The notes under the pieces are model-generated. The model did no database searches and was not told where the DNA came from. It was given only the letters and a program-made list of their open reading frames with translations. Shown here piece by piece: positions 12,467 to 15,657 of a DNA stretch of 15,657 nt; positions within the stretch are counted from its first letter, which is position 1, and the number at the start of each line of letters is the position of its first letter. Source of the DNA: Halobacteroidaceae bacterium (GTDB lineage: Bacteria > Bacillota > Halanaerobiia > B1SED10-174); NCBI GenBank assembly GCA_003550445.1, contig PUKG01000170.1:1-15657 (forward strand), given 5' to 3'. The translations under genes were made by a program, and so were the position numbers.

Positions 12467-15400
12467 GTGGAAAAAGAAACAAACAGGTTACAATTAATTC
12501 TGGAAAAAATGCCGGATGGGTTTGCCAGGCACAGGGTTGTTTTTGATGATAATGGAAACCCTGAGAAATATATTTTCCAGGAAATCAACTCTACCTTTGA
12601 AAAGCTTACTGACTTAAAAAAAGAGAAGATAATCGGGGAAGAGGTTGAAAAGGTTTTAAAGAAAACCGGTAATTCTCCCCAAAATCTTCTGAAGGAATAC
12701 CGGGAGGTTGTATTAAAACAAAAAACTATTGTAACTGAGTTTTTCTCCCACGGCTTAAACGCTTATTACCAGGTGATAATTTTCCCTGAAGGTAAAGAAC
12801 ACTTTTCCATTATTCTTCGGGATATTACAGATAAATATGAAAAAGAGGAAAGAATAAAAGAACTTGGAGGACTGTACAACTTTTCCCGCCTGATCAGAAA
12901 AGAAAAAGAAATGGATAAAATACTGGAAAAGACCGCTGATTTCTTACCCAGAGCTTTTCAATTTCCAGATTTGGCGGAAGCTCAGATAAAATTTGATGGA
13001 CAGGAATTTTCTACTGAAAATTTCAAACCAACTCCCTGGAGCATAAAAATTGGTTTTGAAGTTTTTAATGAAGAGTGCGGGGAAATTGAAATTTCGTATT
13101 CAGAAAAACCTGACTCTGAGGGGACCCTCTTTTTACCCGAAGAGAAGTTAATGTTGGAAACAATTGCAGAACACCTGGGAAGACTTACAGAACAAATAAA
13201 GGGAAGGGAAGCCCTCCAGGAAAGCGAAGAAAAACTTTCTAAAACCCTAGATTCAATTGGTGATGGGGTAATTGTTACTGATAATAAAGGGTTAATTACC
13301 AGGTTAAATCCCAAAGCAGAAGAATTAACCGGTTGGAATGCCGAAGAGGCTAAAGGGAAATCCCTTCCTGAGGTATTTAAAATATTTAATGCCCGGACGG
13401 GAGAACCTGTTCCCAATCCGGTTTTAAAAGTGCTTGAAACCGGTGAGGTCGAGGGGCTGGCTAATGATACAACTATTTTCTCCCGGGACGGGAGAGTAAG
13501 GCATATTTCGGATAGTGCTGCGCCAATTAAAGACCTAAACGGAAAGATAATTGGGGTAATCATGGTTTTTTCCGATATCACTGAAGAATTCCAGGCCCGG
13601 GAAGCATTGCGAAAAAGTGAAGAGAGACAGGATTTAATCCTTTCTAATACCCCGGCCGTTATTTACAGTTTCGAAGTTGTGGATAACAAACCCCTAATTA
13701 CCTATATTAATGAAAATGCCAAAAATGTTCTGGGATATTCTCCGCAAGAATTAAGGAAAGATCCTCAACTCTGGGTTAATAGGGTGCATCCCGAGGACAG
13801 AGAAATTTTTAAAAAATCTTTCCCCGAGAGGTGCAGGGGGAAGAAATCCTGTTCCTTTGAATATAGGTTCAAACACAAAGAAGGTAGTTATCGCTGGATT
13901 TTTGAGCAACAAAAAGAGGTCCAAAAAGGCAATGAAAATGAAATAGTCTGTGTTTGCTGGGATATTTCTGAAAGGAAAAGGGCTGAAAGCCTTATCCAGG
14001 CCAGGTTAAACCTTTTAACCTATTCTCAGTCTAATCCCGAAGAAAGAGTGCTGCAAAAAGCCCTGGATGAGGTTTGCGGACTGGTTAATAGCCCCATTGG
14101 TTTTTTCCACTTTTTGAGTTCCGATGAGCAAGAACTGGAACTGAAAGCCTGGTCTTCAAATACTCTTGATACCTTTTGCCAGATACCCGAAAAACAGGGG
14201 ATGAGTTATAGAGTTTCGGAAGCTGGAGTTTGGGTTGAGTGCATAAAAGAGAGGAAGCCGGTGATTCATAATGATTACCTTTCCCTCGCTCATCGGAAGG
14301 GATTGCCCGAGGGTCATCCGGAAGTAACCAGGGAGCTTGTTGTTCCAATTTTCCGCCAGAACCGTATTGTTGCAATAATGGGAGTGGGAAATAAACCTGA
14401 AGATTATAATTCCCAGGATGTTCAGGTTGTATCTTACTTTGCAGATATTGCCTGGACCCTTGTTGAGCAAAAACAAACAGAAGAGAAAATCCGTTATATT
14501 AGTTTCCATGATATACTAACCGACCTTTATAACCGGGCATTTTTAGAAGAAGAGATGAGAAGGTTTAACACCCAGAGGCAATTACCCATAAGTATTATAA
14601 TGATCGACCTCAATGGCCTAAAACTTGTAAATGATACTTATGGACATCAGGTTGGAGATGAACTTTTGCAAGGTGTGGCAGATATACTGAAAAATTCCTG
14701 TCGGCAAGAAGATGTAATTGCTCGCTGGGGGGGAGATGAGTTTGTAATAATGCTTCCCAAAACCCGGGAAAAAGAGGCAATCATAATCGGGAAAAGAATC
14801 AGAAAGAAATGCGCCGAGACAAAAATCCGAGATATCCCCGTTTCCATTGCCCTGGGGGTTTCTGTAAAGGAGAAAAAAGAAAAAACTTTGGAGGAAACCC
14901 TTAAAGAAGCAGAGGATAATATGTATAAACAGAAATTATCAGAAAGCAAAAGCAATCGAAGTGCAGTTTTAAATACTCTGTTGAAAACCCTGGCAACCAA
15001 AAGTTATGAAACAGAGGAACACACCCGGAGAATGCAGAAGATTGCTAGAAAAATAGGGGAAAAACTGGGCCTTACTGATTCCGAATTAGCCCGATTAACC
15101 CTTTTAATCACCCTGCATGATATTGGGAAAATTAACCTTTCTGAAGGATTACTTACTAAAAAGGGACCCCTTACCGACAAGGAATGGGAGATAATGAGAA
15201 AACACCCGGAAACCGGTTATCGGATTGCCCGGGCCACAGATGAATTTTCCCACGTTGCTGAAGGGATTTTATCCCACCACGAACATTGGGATGGTTCCGG
15301 CTATCCAAGGGGTTTAAAGGGAGAAAAAATACCCCTGCTTGCCCGGATAACCTCAATTGCTGACGCTTTTGAGGTAATGACAAATGGAAGACCTTATAAA

Positions 15401-15511
15401 AAGGCAATGTCCCGGGAGGAAATTATTAAAGAGTTTAAAAGGTGTGCTGGAAAACAATTTGATCCGGAACTTGTGGATATTTTCCTTTCAATACTGGATG
15501 AAGAGATTTAA
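12467..15511 (+). CDS. cytosolic PAS/GAF sensor with GGDEF and HD-GYP domains (cyclic-di-GMP turnover)
   Basis: A 1014-residue signalling protein without membrane helices or signal peptide. Domains in order: PAS (about 8-127); a PAS-linked region often seen in such sensors (128-245); PAS (252-376, TLDSIGDGVIVTDNKG); PAS_3 type (386-505, WVNRVHPEDRE); GAF (about 515-665, SPIGFFHFLSSDE ... ELVVPIF); GGDEF (672-825); HD-GYP (835-1014). The diguanylate cyclase looks intact: metal Asp714, GGDEF at 755-759, and an inhibitory I-site R746-Q-E-D749 five residues before it. The phosphodiesterase also looks intact: H884-D885 in HDIGK, H937-H938, and GYP at 945-947 in WDGSGYPRGLKG. The protein could therefore both make and break cyclic-di-GMP under control of its cytosolic sensors. 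The start is GTG 12467, after GGGAGGGGGAG. It stands alone between terminators. Confidence 0.96.
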   Translation: MEKETNRLQLILEKMPDGFARHRVVFDDNGNPEKYIFQEINSTFEKLTDLKKEKIIGEEVEKVLKKTGNSPQNLLKEYREVVLKQKTIVTEFFSHGLNAYYQVIIFPEGKEHFSIILRDITDKYEKEERIKELGGLYNFSRLIRKEKEMDKILEKTADFLPRAFQFPDLAEAQIKFDGQEFSTENFKPTPWSIKIGFEVFNEECGEIEISYSEKPDSEGTLFLPEEKLMLETIAEHLGRLTEQIKGREALQESEEKLSKTLDSIGDGVIVTDNKGLITRLNPKAEELTGWNAEEAKGKSLPEVFKIFNARTGEPVPNPVLKVLETGEVEGLANDTTIFSRDGRVRHISDSAAPIKDLNGKIIGVIMVFSDITEEFQAREALRKSEERQDLILSNTPAVIYSFEVVDNKPLITYINENAKNVLGYSPQELRKDPQLWVNRVHPEDREIFKKSFPERCRGKKSCSFEYRFKHKEGSYRWIFEQQKEVQKGNENEIVCVCWDISERKRAESLIQARLNLLTYSQSNPEERVLQKALDEVCGLVNSPIGFFHFLSSDEQELELKAWSSNTLDTFCQIPEKQGMSYRVSEAGVWVECIKERKPVIHNDYLSLAHRKGLPEGHPEVTRELVVPIFRQNRIVAIMGVGNKPEDYNSQDVQVVSYFADIAWTLVEQKQTEEKIRYISFHDILTDLYNRAFLEEEMRRFNTQRQLPISIIMIDLNGLKLVNDTYGHQVGDELLQGVADILKNSCRQEDVIARWGGDEFVIMLPKTREKEAIIIGKRIRKKCAETKIRDIPVSIALGVSVKEKKEKTLEETLKEAEDNMYKQKLSESKSNRSAVLNTLLKTLATKSYETEEHTRRMQKIARKIGEKLGLTDSELARLTLLITLHDIGKINLSEGLLTKKGPLTDKEWEIMRKHPETGYRIARATDEFSHVAEGILSHHEHWDGSGYPRGLKGEKIPLLARITSIADAFEVMTNGRPYKKAMSREEIIKEFKRCAGKQFDPELVDIFLSILDEEI

Positions 15512-15518
15512 AAAAGTT

Positions 15519-15557
15519 CGGTGGAGTTTTCTTTTCCAAAACCCACCGTATTTTTTT
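15519..15557 (+). terminator. rho-independent terminator of the GGDEF/HD-GYP gene
   Basis: CGGTGG and GTTTT (one bulged A between them) pair with AAAAC and CCACCG (15538-15548), followed by TA and seven Ts. It starts 8 bases after the stop codon. The remaining 100 bases to the window end are AT-rich and show no gene or site I can support. Confidence 0.9.
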
Positions 15558-15657
15558 GGCCAGAAAATTAATTCCTCAACCGATAAAGATGTTCGAACAA
15601 CAAAATAAAAAATCTTTTGGAAAAAGTTTCGAAAATTTGGAAAGGAAGAAACTATAA

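Noticed and set aside
12982..13581. A 199-residue minus-strand frame inside the PAS/GGDEF gene
   Set aside because: Serine- and proline-rich shadow translation of conserved PAS coding sequence; no start signals.

Overview
The window looks like part of the chromosome of an anaerobic, fairly AT-rich Firmicutes-type bacterium. The evidence is strong GGAGG/AGGTGA ribosome binding sites, textbook sigma-A promoters at the tRNA genes, rho-independent terminators with long T tracts, tRNAs with encoded CCA ends, and a gene content built on amino acids, ferredoxins and flavins. The secreted proteins are strikingly acidic and the oligopeptide-binding protein has no lipoprotein cysteine. This would fit a halophilic or diderm lineage, but the species cannot be named from the sequence.

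Layout. (1) 1-3450, minus strand: a peptide ABC importer operon, read from a possible 27-codon leader ORF to the binding protein, a strong hairpin, a DppB-type permease and a DppC-type permease that runs off the window. After its first membrane helix, the DppC-type protein carries a PQQ/WD40-like repeat region where the permease core should follow. (2) 3651-6471, plus strand, divergent: a DmpA-family (P1) aminopeptidase, a DUF4438 protein, a flavin-reductase-like protein and a DUF2103-like protein, tightly packed. (3) tRNA-Pro(GGG) with its own promoter and terminator. (4) A minus-strand acidic secreted protein of unknown function, then a 461-base stretch holding a possible small membrane protein and inverted repeats. 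(5) 7849-11971, plus strand: five overlapping or abutting genes encoding a multi-subunit flavin/iron-sulfur amine or amino-acid dehydrogenase (2Fe-2S protein, FAD/NAD oxidoreductase, two-cluster ferredoxin, BFD-type protein, sarcosine-oxidase-like FAD subunit), followed by a crotonase. (6) tRNA-Tyr, tRNA-His and tRNA-Leu from one promoter, ended by two terminators in tandem. (7) A 1014-residue cytosolic PAS/GAF/GGDEF/HD-GYP protein of cyclic-di-GMP turnover.

How it may work together (inference): peptides are bound outside the cell, imported by the DppBC-type transporter, trimmed by the DmpA-type peptidase, which in known relatives releases N-terminal and often D-configured residues, and the released amino acids are oxidised by the five-subunit dehydrogenase with electrons passing through FAD, Fe-S and ferredoxin centres. 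The DUF4438 and DUF2103 proteins have no assigned function; their placement next to the peptidase is the best available clue. The most unusual item is the permease with the apparent extracytoplasmic propeller insertion.
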